From Acidobacteriota bacterium (GTDB taxonomy: Bacteria > Acidobacteriota > Terriglobia > Bryobacterales > Bryobacteraceae), in NCBI GenBank assembly GCA_026393985.1, contig JAPKZB010000080.1, positions 157,761 to 221,760 of the forward strand: a stretch of DNA of 64,000 nucleotides, written 5' to 3'. Position numbers and translations under genes: made by a program. Numbering within the stretch: position 1 is the first letter of the stretch; each line of letters starts with the position of its first letter. The notes below the pieces were generated by a model, which was given only the letters and a program-made list of their open reading frames with translations, was not told the origin of the DNA and did no database searches. Below are positions 31,846 through 40,634 of the stretch, piece by piece.

Positions 31846-33398
31846 ATACGGGAAACATCGGCGTCCGGAAACAGCGCCGAGACCCAGGTGATCGATCCGA
31901 CCGAGAAGACGGCGCCGCCCGAGGGCGTATCGAAGGTAACGATTTCAGCGCCCCCGTCATCGACGTTCGTGCCCTTGGCGAGAAGGACGGTGTTGGGCGG
32001 CGACGACGCGCTGCGCTTGTCCGTTTCGTGGCCGGAGGCGCCGCCGGGAACCCGTTCGTGGAGCGTCTTGTGGCCGAACTCGTCACCGTTTTTCAGGCCC
32101 GTGCCGGCGAAAATCCAGTGATCGGCGTCGATGACGCGGTACGGGGCCGAGGTCATGATACCCGTCTCGGTGCAGACCACGCCGAGGAGGTTGGCTTCCG
32201 ATTCCAACGTGCGCGCCATGCGGCTTTCAAAGCGGCCGCACATTTCGCCGTGCTCGCTGTAGAGATGCGACAGGCAGCGCATGGTGCCGTCTTCGGCCAG
32301 CGTTACCTCGCAGTTCAGGCCGTTGCCGGCAAGGTAGAGGAACTTGCCGCCCCGCTCAAACACCCAGCTTTTCACGCGCCGATACATCTCCCGCGTCCAG
32401 TATTCGGGATGGACGGCGACAATCAGCATCTGATACGCATCGAGATCGAGGGTGCCATCGTGGAGTTGGGCCTCGGCGTAGAGGTCGTAGTCGAAGCCTT
32501 CGCGTTCAAGCCAGCCGTACAGGCGCCACTCGCCGGGAGCCTGCCCGCATTGGACGCGGCCGGGAATGGGGTCGGTAATCTCGCCGTCGACGAGTAAGTG
32601 GTTGTTCGGCTCCGGACGGTCGAATGCGAGCGGCAGATACTCTTCGTCAGCGGGGCGCCAGCTGCCGAACGGCAGACCGTCCGTGTAGCGGCTCAGGTCC
32701 TGCCGGGAGTTGACCACCGGGGTGGCGGGCAGGCCGGTGGGATTGACGTAGTTACTCCGGCCGCCGTAGTTATTGTAAGCGTTCCAGTTATTCGTGGCGG
32801 CCAGGACGGCGATCTTCGCCGTCGGCCGGGCGGGCGCCACAACCCAGGGGAAGCTGAAGGCGCGGCCCGACGGGGTACGGGCCCACAGGTAGTAGAGGCC
32901 GGAGCGTTCCGGGGCCGGGACGACGGGCGGCGACGGGTAGCCGTCGTTGTTCCAGCGGACGCCGGTCTGGGTGAAGTCGCCGTCGGGCAGGACTTGGCGG
33001 TTGGCCTGCGGGCCGTGTTCATCCACCCAGCCGATCATGTGGACATACTCTTTTTTGAGACCGTAGCGCCAGAGCGTCAGTTGATACTGCTCGTTCGAGT
33101 GGACGCGATACTCGCTCTTGCCGCCGGCGACGGCCCACTTCGGCCACATATAGCCGGTAAGACCATCGGCCAGCAGACGGAACTGGGGCGGGGTCGCGAT
33201 ATCCGCGGTGACGGTTTTGGCGCCGAAGCCGTCCTTGGCGAGAGTAACTTTGTAAGTGCCGGGCGGCAGGTCACCGTAGAAGGCGCCGCGGGCGGAGGAG
33301 TGGAGGACGGTAATCTCGCCGGAGGCCGACTCAAAATCGGCGATCACCCCGGGCAGGGCGAGGTACATCTCGTCGCTGACGTAGGCTAGAACACGCAT
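31812..33398 (-). CDS. N,N-dimethylformamidase beta-subunit-like large protein
   Basis: Protein of 528 aa resembling the large-subunit C-terminal domain of N,N-dimethylformamidase. An N-terminal beta-rich region (about 1-100, GTYKVTLAKDGFG) is followed by ATNNWNAYNNYGGRSNY, HPEYWTREMY with RVKSWVFERGGKFLYLAGN, and a glutamine-amidotransferase-like end (GAVFSVGSITWVSAL). In the true enzyme this subunit binds iron; the substrate here is unknown. The frame continues upstream, but that part is antisense to the creatininase gene, so ATG 33398 is used. No signal peptide is seen. Its last codons lie in a repeat copy (F2). Confidence 0.75.
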   Translation of the reverse strand: MRVLAYVSDEMYLALPGVIADFESASGEITVLHSSARGAFYGDLPPGTYKVTLAKDGFGAKTVTADIATPPQFRLLADGLTGYMWPKWAVAGGKSEYRVHSNEQYQLTLWRYGLKKEYVHMIGWVDEHGPQANRQVLPDGDFTQTGVRWNNDGYPSPPVVPAPERSGLYYLWARTPSGRAFSFPWVVAPARPTAKIAVLAATNNWNAYNNYGGRSNYVNPTGLPATPVVNSRQDLSRYTDGLPFGSWRPADEEYLPLAFDRPEPNNHLLVDGEITDPIPGRVQCGQAPGEWRLYGWLEREGFDYDLYAEAQLHDGTLDLDAYQMLIVAVHPEYWTREMYRRVKSWVFERGGKFLYLAGNGLNCEVTLAEDGTMRCLSHLYSEHGEMCGRFESRMARTLESEANLLGVVCTETGIMTSAPYRVIDADHWIFAGTGLKNGDEFGHKTLHERVPGGASGHETDKRSASSPPNTVLLAKGTNVDDGGAEIVTFDTPSGGAVFSVGSITWVSALFPDADVSRITANVIRRFLS

Positions 33399-33417
33399 GT
33401 TCCTCAAATTGTATAGC

Positions 33418-34107
33418 ATGGGCCTGATGCGACTTTTTGCGGAAATGAACCGGGAGCAGCTGCGCGCGGCGGCTCCGGAGAGCTTGGCGATTCTGCCGAT
33501 CGGGGCCACCGAGCAGCACGGACCCCACCTGGCAACGGGCATGGATTTTCTTACCGTCGAGCGGATTACGCGCGCCGCGGCCGAGCGGAGCGGCGTGGCG
33601 GCCATTGTAACGCCGACGCTGCCGTTCGGCTCCTCGCACCACCATCTGGTGTTTGGAGCGACGCTGTCTCTGGGCACCGAGACCTATCTGGCCGTTTTGA
33701 AAGATCTGCTGAACTGCCTGGTGGACGACGGGTTCCAGCGGATCTTCGTCGTCAACGGGCACGGCGGCAACCAGGATCTGATGCGGCTGGCGGCGCGGGA
33801 TGTGCGGCGGGAGCGGAATGTGCTGCTCGGGTGCGCGGCCTACTGGGGCGCGCGGGGGCCGGGCCACGCCGGCGAATGGGAGACGTCGCTGATGATGGCG
33901 GCGCGACCGGAGCTGATTGACCTGACCGTCGATTTCTGGAACCCGGCGCGGGAGCCGGACTGCCGGCAGGAACGCCCGGACTTCTGGAAAGCGATTGACG
34001 GCTACACGGACGACCCGCGGGCGGCGACCGCGGAGCGGGGGCAGGCGCTGACCGAAGAGATTGTCACGGAGCTGGCTGGCATTTTCCGCGATTTCGTGAT
34101 GAAGTAA
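33418..34107 (+). CDS. Creatininase-family amidohydrolase
   Basis: Metal-dependent amidohydrolase of the creatininase/MftE group, 229 aa. Motifs are ILPIGATEQHGPHLATG with metal-binding Glu and His, the TPTLPFGSSHHH cluster, VNGHGGNQD, and GHAGEWETSLMMA carrying the final Glu. Known members hydrolyse creatinine, guanidinopyrimidine intermediates or peptides; the substrate here is unassigned. The frame begins at 33397, inside the start of the divergent neighbour. ATG 33418 is chosen, and ATG 33427 is equally possible. It is followed seven bases later by an amidohydrolase gene, suggesting a shared catabolic task. Confidence 0.88.
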   Translation: MGLMRLFAEMNREQLRAAAPESLAILPIGATEQHGPHLATGMDFLTVERITRAAAERSGVAAIVTPTLPFGSSHHHLVFGATLSLGTETYLAVLKDLLNCLVDDGFQRIFVVNGHGGNQDLMRLAARDVRRERNVLLGCAAYWGARGPGHAGEWETSLMMAARPELIDLTVDFWNPAREPDCRQERPDFWKAIDGYTDDPRAATAERGQALTEEIVTELAGIFRDFVMK

Positions 34108-34114
34108 TTGGCCT

Positions 34115-34981
34115 ATGACTCGCCGTGAACTGCTTGCGCTGGCGGCGGCCGCCGGATCCTCCTCCGCCGCCGCGCCCGTCATCGATACGCATGTGCACCT
34201 ATGGGAGCCCGCCAAGTTTCCCTACCATCCCAAGGGGACCTACGCGCCGCCGGCCGAGCCGCTCGAGCCCTACGTCGCCTTCGTGAAGAAGGCCGGCATC
34301 GACCATACGGTGATTGTGCATCCGGAGCCTTACCAGGACGACCACTCGTATCTGTGGCACTGCCTGCGCGAGCCGCGTTTCAAGGGGACGCTGCTGCTCG
34401 ACCCGATCGATCCGGCAACGCCCGGCAAGATGCGGGAGCTCGTCAAGGCGCATCCCAAGCGGCTGGTGGCGCTGCGGATTCACGCCATGAACAGCGCGGC
34501 CGAGCCGCCGGCGCGAAGCGGGCCGATCAAGAACCGCGACCTGGCCGACCCGGGCGTGGCGGCGTGCTGGAAGACGGCGGCGGACCTCGGCCTGGCCATC
34601 CAGATGCACTTCGTGCCGGACCAGGCGGCGAAGATTGGCGCGTTGTGCGCGCAGTTCCCGGGCCTGACGGTGGTGCTGGACCACATGGGCCGCTGCGGCA
34701 CGAAGCGGGGCGGCATGGAGGCCGTGATGGCGCTGGCCCGGCATCCGCGGACGATCTTCAAATACTCCGGTTGGAGCTACTTTGAGACGCCGGTGGCGCC
34801 GGTGGTCAAGCGGGCCTACGAGGCGTTCGGGCCGGAGCGGATTCTCTGGGGCGGATTGGGCATGAACGCGGCGGAGTACACGAAGAACCGGGCGCTGTTC
34901 GCCGAGCACTGGGCGTTTGCGACGGCCGCCGAGCAGGCAAAGATTCGGGGCGGCAACGCGGCGCGGATTTATGGATTTTAG
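34115..34981 (+). CDS. Amidohydrolase-2 family TIM-barrel protein
   Basis: Metal-dependent hydrolase/decarboxylase-type barrel of 288 aa. VIDTHVHLWEP provides the HxH motif after beta-1, the MHFVPD His follows beta-5, and VVLDHMGRCG matches family position beta-6. The usual final Asp of the WGSDWP motif after beta-8 is replaced: the sequence reads RILWGGLGMN. That loss casts doubt on normal hydrolysis. A Tat-like start (MTRRELLALAAAAG) suggests export. Relatives act on lactones such as 2-pyrone-4,6-dicarboxylate or L-fucono-lactone. Co-transcription with the creatininase gene is likely. Confidence 0.85.
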   Translation: MTRRELLALAAAAGSSSAAAPVIDTHVHLWEPAKFPYHPKGTYAPPAEPLEPYVAFVKKAGIDHTVIVHPEPYQDDHSYLWHCLREPRFKGTLLLDPIDPATPGKMRELVKAHPKRLVALRIHAMNSAAEPPARSGPIKNRDLADPGVAACWKTAADLGLAIQMHFVPDQAAKIGALCAQFPGLTVVLDHMGRCGTKRGGMEAVMALARHPRTIFKYSGWSYFETPVAPVVKRAYEAFGPERILWGGLGMNAAEYTKNRALFAEHWAFATAAEQAKIRGGNAARIYGF

Positions 34982-35048
34982 GCCCGGCCTTAGCACTCCT
35001 TAACCTGGCGGGCCGAGTAGACGCGGCGCGAGTGGGGTTGAAGAGAGC

Positions 35049-35663
35049 ATGAAGCACCTTACCCTGTTCTTCGCGCTGAGCACGCTGATGCTCGCCCAAC
35101 CGCGGCGCGGCGGTCCCGTGCTGGCGCTGCTCGACGCCGACCAGGACGGCGTGATTACAGCGGCCGAGTGGCAGAAGGCTCCGGCCGCTTTGGCGAAACT
35201 GGATAAGGACGGCGATGGCAAGGTTTCGCCCGAGGAGTTACGCCCGCCGGGTCCGCCCCCGGGAGGTGGTGGTGAAGAGATGGCCGCCCAGATGATGTCG
35301 TTCGATAAGGACGGCGATGGGAAGCTGAGCGCGGCGGAGCTGCCCGAGCGGATGCAGGGCTTGATGGCGCGGGCGGACAAGAATGGCGATGGCTTTCTGA
35401 CGAAGGAGGAGCTGACGGCAGCGGCGCCGCCGCGCAGCTACGGCGGGCGACGAGGCGAAGGCGGGCCGCGGGGCGGCATGATGCGGATGGATCCGATTCT
35501 GGCCGCGGTCGACACGGATCAGGACGGGACGCTGTCGGCGGCGGAGATCCAGGGCGCCGCGGCGCAGATCGCCAAGCTCGATAAAGACGGCGACGGGAAG
35601 CTGACGCGAGAGGAGATCCGGCCGGCTTTCGGACCGCGCGGAGAAAGGGGACCGCGTCCGTGA
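35049..35663 (+). CDS. Secreted EF-hand protein (six loops)
   Basis: Exported calcium-binding protein of 204 aa with signal peptide MKHLTLFFALSTLMLAQ. Six EF-hand loops are visible: DADQDGVITAAE, DKDGDGKVSPEE, DKDGDGKLSAAE, DKNGDGFLTKEE, DTDQDGTLSAAE and DKDGDGKLTREE, each with the D-x-D-x-D-G pattern and a terminal Glu. Pro/Gly-rich linkers separate the pairs. The stop overlaps the GTG start of the ApbE gene, so the protein is linked in expression to a flavinylation/PepSY module. It may be a calcium-sensitive partner of that module, which is inference. Confidence 0.9.
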   Translation: MKHLTLFFALSTLMLAQPRRGGPVLALLDADQDGVITAAEWQKAPAALAKLDKDGDGKVSPEELRPPGPPPGGGGEEMAAQMMSFDKDGDGKLSAAELPERMQGLMARADKNGDGFLTKEELTAAAPPRSYGGRRGEGGPRGGMMRMDPILAAVDTDQDGTLSAAEIQGAAAQIAKLDKDGDGKLTREEIRPAFGPRGERGPRP

Positions 35664-37063
35664 CGCGGCGGCAACTGTTGTTGGCCAGCCTGGGCGGGCA
35701 CCGGGAGACGGTGTTCGCCTTCGGGCATGAATGCGTATTGGGCACTTCGCTCGACCTGCAGTTTGCCGCGGACTCGGCGGCCGATGCCGCACTGGCCGAG
35801 GAGATGGTGCTCAGCGAAATCGACCGGCTGCGCCGGGTGCTGAGCACGTGGGACCCGGATTCGGAAGCCAGCCGGTTTCTCCAGCGACGAAACGAAGCCA
35901 CCGAGGTCTCCGCCGATCTGGCGGCCGTACTGCGGGCTTTCGACACCTGGCGCGAACGGACGGGCGGCGCGGTGGACCCGGCCGTAGGGGCGGCAGTGGC
36001 GCTGTGGGAGGGTGCAAGCCGGGCACCGGACGCCGGGCAGCGGGCGGCGGTGGTGGCGGCGATCGCCCGGCGTCATTGGAAGCTGGATGGGCGCGTGGCC
36101 ACGCGGCTGGGATCGACGCCGCAGGTGTTTGCGAGCCTCGCCAAAGGATATGTGATCGAGCAGGCCCTGGCCGTAGCGATGACGGGACCGGTGCGGGGCG
36201 CGTTGGTCAACCTGGGCGGCGACCTGGCCGTCCGCGGCGACCTGCGGCCGCGGATCGCGGTACGAAGCCCGGAGGAGGGGACGTTGGCGCAGGTAGCCGT
36301 GCGGGATGGAGCCATGGCCACGAGCGGCGACTACCGGCGGGGCTACCGGATTGGCGGGCAGTGGTACTCGCACCTCGTCGACCCGCGGACGGCGATGCCG
36401 GCCACCGCCGTGCGCAGCGCCACGGTCACTGCGCCCGATGCCGTCACGGCCGGGGCGCTGGCGACGGCCCTGGCCGTGATGGACCCGGCCGACGGGCAGC
36501 GACTGGCCGACAGCGAGCCCGGGACCGAGTATCTGCTGGTGGCGGCCAACGGGCGGCCGGTGCTGAGCCGGGGCTGGGTTGCGCTGGCGCAGACGACGCC
36601 GCCGAACGCGATGGAGCTGGTCGTGGAGTTCGAGATTGCCCGGGTCGAGGGGCAGCGCTACCGCCGGCCGTACGTGGCCGTGTGGATCGAGGACAAAGAC
36701 CGGTTTCCGCTGCGGACGCTGGCGTTCTGGGTGGAGAAGTCACGCTGGTGGCCGGACCTGCGATCGTGGTACCGGGGCGACCGTCTGCGGGCGATGGCGG
36801 AGGGGACCGAGATCTCGGCCACAGTGGCGAGCGCGACGCGCGCGCCGGGCAAGTACACGTTGAAGTGGGACGGCAAGGATAGTCAGGGCAAGCCTGTGAA
36901 GCCGGGGCGGTATGCCGTCTGCATTGAAGCCGCGCGGGAGCACGGCACCTATCAACTGATCCGTCAGGAAATGGAGTTCAACGGTACGGCGCAGTCCGTG
37001 CCGCTCAAAGGCAATGTCGAAATCGCTGCGGCAAACCTGGATTACCGAAAAGTTGGGCGCTGA
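35660..37063 (+). CDS. ApbE (FAD:protein FMN transferase) fused to DUF2271
   Basis: Protein of 467 aa. Residues about 20-300 are ApbE, which covalently attaches FMN to Ser/Thr of extracytoplasmic redox proteins: SLAKGYVIEQAL, GALVNLGGDLAVRG and SHLVDPRTAMPA match the FAD-binding motifs. The metal-binding Asp of the usual ADALATAL motif is Gly here (TAGALATAL). Residues about 310-467 form DUF2271, a secreted beta-sandwich (VEFEIARVEGQRYRRPYVAVW, NGTAQ). The N-terminus MTRRQLLLASL is Tat-like. The GTG start overlaps the EF-hand stop, and the 3' end overlaps the PepSY gene by 50 bases. Confidence 0.88.
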   Translation: MTRRQLLLASLGGHRETVFAFGHECVLGTSLDLQFAADSAADAALAEEMVLSEIDRLRRVLSTWDPDSEASRFLQRRNEATEVSADLAAVLRAFDTWRERTGGAVDPAVGAAVALWEGASRAPDAGQRAAVVAAIARRHWKLDGRVATRLGSTPQVFASLAKGYVIEQALAVAMTGPVRGALVNLGGDLAVRGDLRPRIAVRSPEEGTLAQVAVRDGAMATSGDYRRGYRIGGQWYSHLVDPRTAMPATAVRSATVTAPDAVTAGALATALAVMDPADGQRLADSEPGTEYLLVAANGRPVLSRGWVALAQTTPPNAMELVVEFEIARVEGQRYRRPYVAVWIEDKDRFPLRTLAFWVEKSRWWPDLRSWYRGDRLRAMAEGTEISATVASATRAPGKYTLKWDGKDSQGKPVKPGRYAVCIEAAREHGTYQLIRQEMEFNGTAQSVPLKGNVEIAAANLDYRKVGR

Positions 37064-37655
37064 ACCGGGGCGCGGGGTATGGCGGCGGCGTATAGCGACG
37101 GCGGCGCGCTGGCTGCATATCTACGGCTCGATGGTGAGCCTGTCGCTGCTGCTGTTCTTCTCGGTTACCGGGCTGACCTTAAACCACGCCGACTGGTTTG
37201 CGGACGCGCAGCGCACGGCGCAGTTCCGCGGGCAGGTTCCCACGGCGTGGACGAAGGGCGAACTGGCGAAGCTCGAGATTGTCGAACAGCTGCGGCGGAG
37301 CCACGGGATCAAGACCGGCCTGAGCGAGTTTCGCGCCGAGGAGGGGCAGGCGTCGGTCTCGTTCAAGGGGCCGGGCTATACGGCCGATGTCGTGATGGAC
37401 CGGGCGACCGGCCGCTACGAGGTGACCGAGACGCGCATGGGGCTGGCCGCGGTGCTCAACGACCTGCACAAGGGCCGCGACACCGGCCCGGCCTGGAGCC
37501 TTCTGCTGGACGTCTCCGCCGGGCTGATGGTGCTGGTGTCCGCGAGCGGCCTGGTGCTGCTGTGGTACCTGCAGCGCAAGCGCGCAGCCGGGCTGTGGAG
37601 CCTGGCGGGCGGAACGCTGGCTTGCTACCTCGTCTATGCGATCTGGGTGCCTTAG
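37014..37655 (+). CDS. PepSY-associated transmembrane protein
   Basis: Inner-membrane protein of 213 aa. An N-terminal helix (LHIYGSMVSLSLLLFFSVTGLTLNH) contains the His and Gly pattern of PepSY-TM heme or flavin reductases. A periplasmic PepSY-like domain follows, then LNDLHKGRDTGPAW with a second His, and two C-terminal helices. Such proteins carry electrons across the membrane in ferric reductase-like systems. It is coupled to the ApbE-DUF2271 gene by a 50-base overlap, which supports an electron route to an extracytoplasmic flavoprotein. The end YAIWVP is the natural stop. Confidence 0.85.
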   Translation: MSKSLRQTWITEKLGAEPGRGVWRRRIATAARWLHIYGSMVSLSLLLFFSVTGLTLNHADWFADAQRTAQFRGQVPTAWTKGELAKLEIVEQLRRSHGIKTGLSEFRAEEGQASVSFKGPGYTADVVMDRATGRYEVTETRMGLAAVLNDLHKGRDTGPAWSLLLDVSAGLMVLVSASGLVLLWYLQRKRAAGLWSLAGGTLACYLVYAIWVP

Positions 37656-37667
37656 GCCGGAAGTGCG

Positions 37668-40598
37668 TTACTTGTTGAGGACTTCGTCCAGGTTGAGCAG
37701 CTGATTGGCGAGCATGGTCAACGCGGCGCCTTCGGCCGGGGCTACCTTCGCATCGACGGGCGCTTCGCCGGAGGCCAGGAGTTTTTTGGCATCGGCGAGG
37801 TTCGAGTCGTAGTAGCGGAGATAGTCCTGATAGGCTTGGCGGGCGATCTGCCGTTCGGGCTCGGCGAGGGGACGCTGAAGCACGGCGGCGGCCAGGAAGT
37901 CGGCGCGAGGGTCGAACCCGGCGCCGGCGTAATAGGCGCGCTGGCCGAGCACACGGGCGGCTTCGACAAACTGGGTATCGTTCATCGTGACGAGCGCCTG
38001 GAGCGGGGTGTTGGTGCGCTCGCGGCGAACCGTGCAGGCTTCGCGCGTTGGGGCGTTGAAGATATCGAGGCTGGCCGGCGGGGCGCTGCGCTTCCAGAAC
38101 CAGTAGACGGAGCGGCGGTAGAGGTTGTCGCCGGAGTCGGGTTTATAGAAGCGGGTGTTGGAGCCGTTCATGGCGACGGTCTCCCAGACGCCGGCGGGCT
38201 GGTAGGGCTTCACGCTGGGGCCGCCGAGTTGGGGCGACAGCAGACCGCTCGAGGCCAGGGCGTAGTCGCGGATCATCTCGCCGTCCATGCGGAAGCGGGG
38301 GCCGCGGCTGAGCAGACGGTTCTCGGGATCTTTGGCGAGCTTCTCGGGCGTGTGGAGGGCCGCCTGGCGGTAGGTGGCCGAGAGCATCACCTGCTTATAG
38401 AAGCGCTTCATGTCCCAGCCGTTGTCGCGGAAGTCGATGGCGAGCCAGTCGAGCAACTCCTGGTTGACGGGAGGCTGCCCCTGGCTGCCGAAGTCTTCGG
38501 CGGTGCGCACGAGGCCATCGCCGAACAGCTCCTGCCACATGCGGTTGACGGCGACGCGGGCGGTGAGCGGGTTCTCCTGGCTGACGAGCCACTGAGCGAG
38601 GCCGAGGCGGTTGCGGGGCAGACCGGCGGGCATGGGCGGCAGGACGCTGGGGGTACTGGCGTCGACCCGGGCGCGCTTCTGGTCGTAGGCGCCACGATAA
38701 AGTACATGCGCGAACGGCATCTGGCCTTCGCGCTCCTGCATGACGTGGGTGACGGCGCCACGGCGGGCGATAGCCTTGGCTTCGAGCTGGAGCTGGGCCT
38801 GTTCGGCGGCCAGTTTCTGATAGGCCGGGTCGCGGTGGAACAGGTAGTAGGTCCGCAGGGCTTCGCGGTCTTCGCTCCGGCGCAGGGTGGCCCAATCGGC
38901 CAGCAGCCGGGCTTCGGTTTCGCTCACGACGCGCTTGAAGATGCGGAAGTCGGCGATCTCGCCGCCCGGTAGGGCCTTGCCCAGAATGAGCGGAGCGGAA
39001 GAATCGATGCGGCCGGGGAGTTCGACGTTCTGGTTGCCGCCGCCCTGGGTGGGAATCGCGCGGCCGTTGAGATAGAAGCTCAGGCCGGACTGATGGCGGG
39101 AGCCGTCGTAGGCGACGACGATGTGGTTCCAGCTGCCGTAGACCATTTGGTTCAAGTGGCCGGCGCGAATCTCCACATTACGGCCCTCATCGCCAACCAG
39201 GCGGAAGGCCGAGACCCGGCTGGTGACGTCGATGTACCAGCCGCGGCCCTTGTCGGCGGCATCCTGCTGCGAGGCGATGACGTAGGGCTGCTCGGTCTTT
39301 GGGAAGTAGAAAGAGACGGCGATGGTGAACGCCTGGTCGGCCAGGAGTTTGGGCGCTTTGGGCACGGGCTGGCCTTCGGTGACGATCGAGAGCGGCGCGG
39401 GGAGGGCGTAGAGCTGGTCTTTGGTGGGCAGCGGGTGGGCGGAGATCGTCTTTTTTGCGGAACGAAGCCAGCGGTCAAAGCGCGGGTCCGGGCTCAGGCG
39501 GCGGCGTTGGAGTTCAGCGGTGAGCGCCGTACGGCGGGCGGAGACCTGCTCCCAGCGGGCGCGGTCCTCGGCGCGGGGGACGACGAGCACCGGGGGCGTA
39601 TCGGGGATGTTGTCGTCCATCACGTTCTGCGTGGTGTTGCGGAAGAAGGCGCCGAGGGAATAGAAATCCTTCTGCGTGATGGGGTCGAACTTGTGGTCGT
39701 GGCAGGCGGCGCAGCCGACGGTCATGCCGAGCCAGACGGCGCCGACGGTATCGGCGCGGTCCTTGGCGTAGATTTCGGCGTACTCGTCCTCAATGAGGCC
39801 GGCTTCGTTGGTGGTGGGGTTACAGCGCTGAAAGCCGGTGGCGATGCGCTGTTCGAGCGTGGGGTTGGGCAGCAGGTCGCCGGCGAGTTGTTCGGTGGTG
39901 AAGCGGTCGAAGCTGAGGTTGCGATTGAAGGCCTGGATGACCCAATCGCGGTAGGGCCACATTTCGCGGTAGTTGTCGACGTGGATGCCGTGCGTGTCGG
40001 CGTAGCGGGCGGCGTCGAGCCAGTAGCGGGCGCGGTGTTCCCCGTAGCGGGGGGAGGCCAGCAGCGTGTCGAGGAGCTTTTCGTAGGCTTGGGCGGAGGA
40101 GTCGTTCAGGAACGCCGCGAGCACGGCCGGTTCCGGCGGCAGGCCGGTGAGGTCGAGCGCGGCGCGGCGGGCCAGCGTCCGCTTGTCGGCTTCGAGCGCG
40201 GGCGTGAGGCCGAGGGGGCGGAGCTTGGCGAGCACGAGTTCGTCGATGCTGTTGGCGGCGGACCGCACCGGGGCTTCGTAGGCCCAGTGCGCGGTCCACG
40301 GGGCGCCGGCTTCGATCCAGGTCTTGAGGGTGGCGACCTGTTCGGGCGAGAGCTTCTTATGCGACTGCGGCGGGGGCATGATGCGCTGCGGGCGCGCGTC
40401 GGTGATGCGGGCGAGGATAGCGCTCCGCTTGGCGTGAACGGCGTCTTTCTGATCGAGCCGCAAGCCGGCCATGCGGGTACTCGCATCGGGCCCGTGGCAC
40501 TGGAAGCAGTTATCGGAAAGGATCGGCCGCACCTGTCGCTGGAAGTCTACGGCGGCAAGGACGGAGACGGAGGCGCAAAAAAGGAGCAGAGTACGCAT
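37668..40598 (-). CDS. PSCyt1/DUF1549-LamG-DUF1553 cytochrome protein
   Basis: Large exported protein of 976 aa with signal MRTLLLFCASVSVLAA. In order: a PSCyt1 domain with heme site CFQCHGPD and PPPQSHKKL, DUF1549 (about 115-320; RARYWLDAARYADTHG, GCAACHDHKFDPI with a second CXXCH), a LamG/concanavalin-like sandwich (about 410-580), and DUF1553 (about 650-960; NRLGLAQWLVSQENPLTARV, RSVYWFWKRSAPPA). This architecture abounds in planctomycetes and acidobacteria and is usually followed by a DUF1501 gene, absent here. Its role is unknown; a membrane or outer-surface oxidase for polymers has been suggested for the family. Confidence 0.9.
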   Translation of the reverse strand: MRTLLLFCASVSVLAAVDFQRQVRPILSDNCFQCHGPDASTRMAGLRLDQKDAVHAKRSAILARITDARPQRIMPPPQSHKKLSPEQVATLKTWIEAGAPWTAHWAYEAPVRSAANSIDELVLAKLRPLGLTPALEADKRTLARRAALDLTGLPPEPAVLAAFLNDSSAQAYEKLLDTLLASPRYGEHRARYWLDAARYADTHGIHVDNYREMWPYRDWVIQAFNRNLSFDRFTTEQLAGDLLPNPTLEQRIATGFQRCNPTTNEAGLIEDEYAEIYAKDRADTVGAVWLGMTVGCAACHDHKFDPITQKDFYSLGAFFRNTTQNVMDDNIPDTPPVLVVPRAEDRARWEQVSARRTALTAELQRRRLSPDPRFDRWLRSAKKTISAHPLPTKDQLYALPAPLSIVTEGQPVPKAPKLLADQAFTIAVSFYFPKTEQPYVIASQQDAADKGRGWYIDVTSRVSAFRLVGDEGRNVEIRAGHLNQMVYGSWNHIVVAYDGSRHQSGLSFYLNGRAIPTQGGGNQNVELPGRIDSSAPLILGKALPGGEIADFRIFKRVVSETEARLLADWATLRRSEDREALRTYYLFHRDPAYQKLAAEQAQLQLEAKAIARRGAVTHVMQEREGQMPFAHVLYRGAYDQKRARVDASTPSVLPPMPAGLPRNRLGLAQWLVSQENPLTARVAVNRMWQELFGDGLVRTAEDFGSQGQPPVNQELLDWLAIDFRDNGWDMKRFYKQVMLSATYRQAALHTPEKLAKDPENRLLSRGPRFRMDGEMIRDYALASSGLLSPQLGGPSVKPYQPAGVWETVAMNGSNTRFYKPDSGDNLYRRSVYWFWKRSAPPASLDIFNAPTREACTVRRERTNTPLQALVTMNDTQFVEAARVLGQRAYYAGAGFDPRADFLAAAVLQRPLAEPERQIARQAYQDYLRYYDSNLADAKKLLASGEAPVDAKVAPAEGAALTMLANQLLNLDEVLNK

Positions 40599-40634
40599 AC
40601 ACTTTTAGTGTAATGCCGGCAGTGTAATGCCGGG
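40599..40634. promoter_or_regulatory. Palindrome and 14-base tandem repeat before the DUF1549 gene
   Basis: In the leader of the minus-strand DUF1549 gene, ACACT-TTT-AGTGT (40599-40611) forms a palindrome directly before the start codon. AGTGTAATGCCGGC (40607-40620) is repeated in tandem as AGTGTAATGCCGGG (40621-40634). The second copy ends just before the RND gene stop. It could be an operator pair, or slippage in a 36-base gap. Confidence 0.4.
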
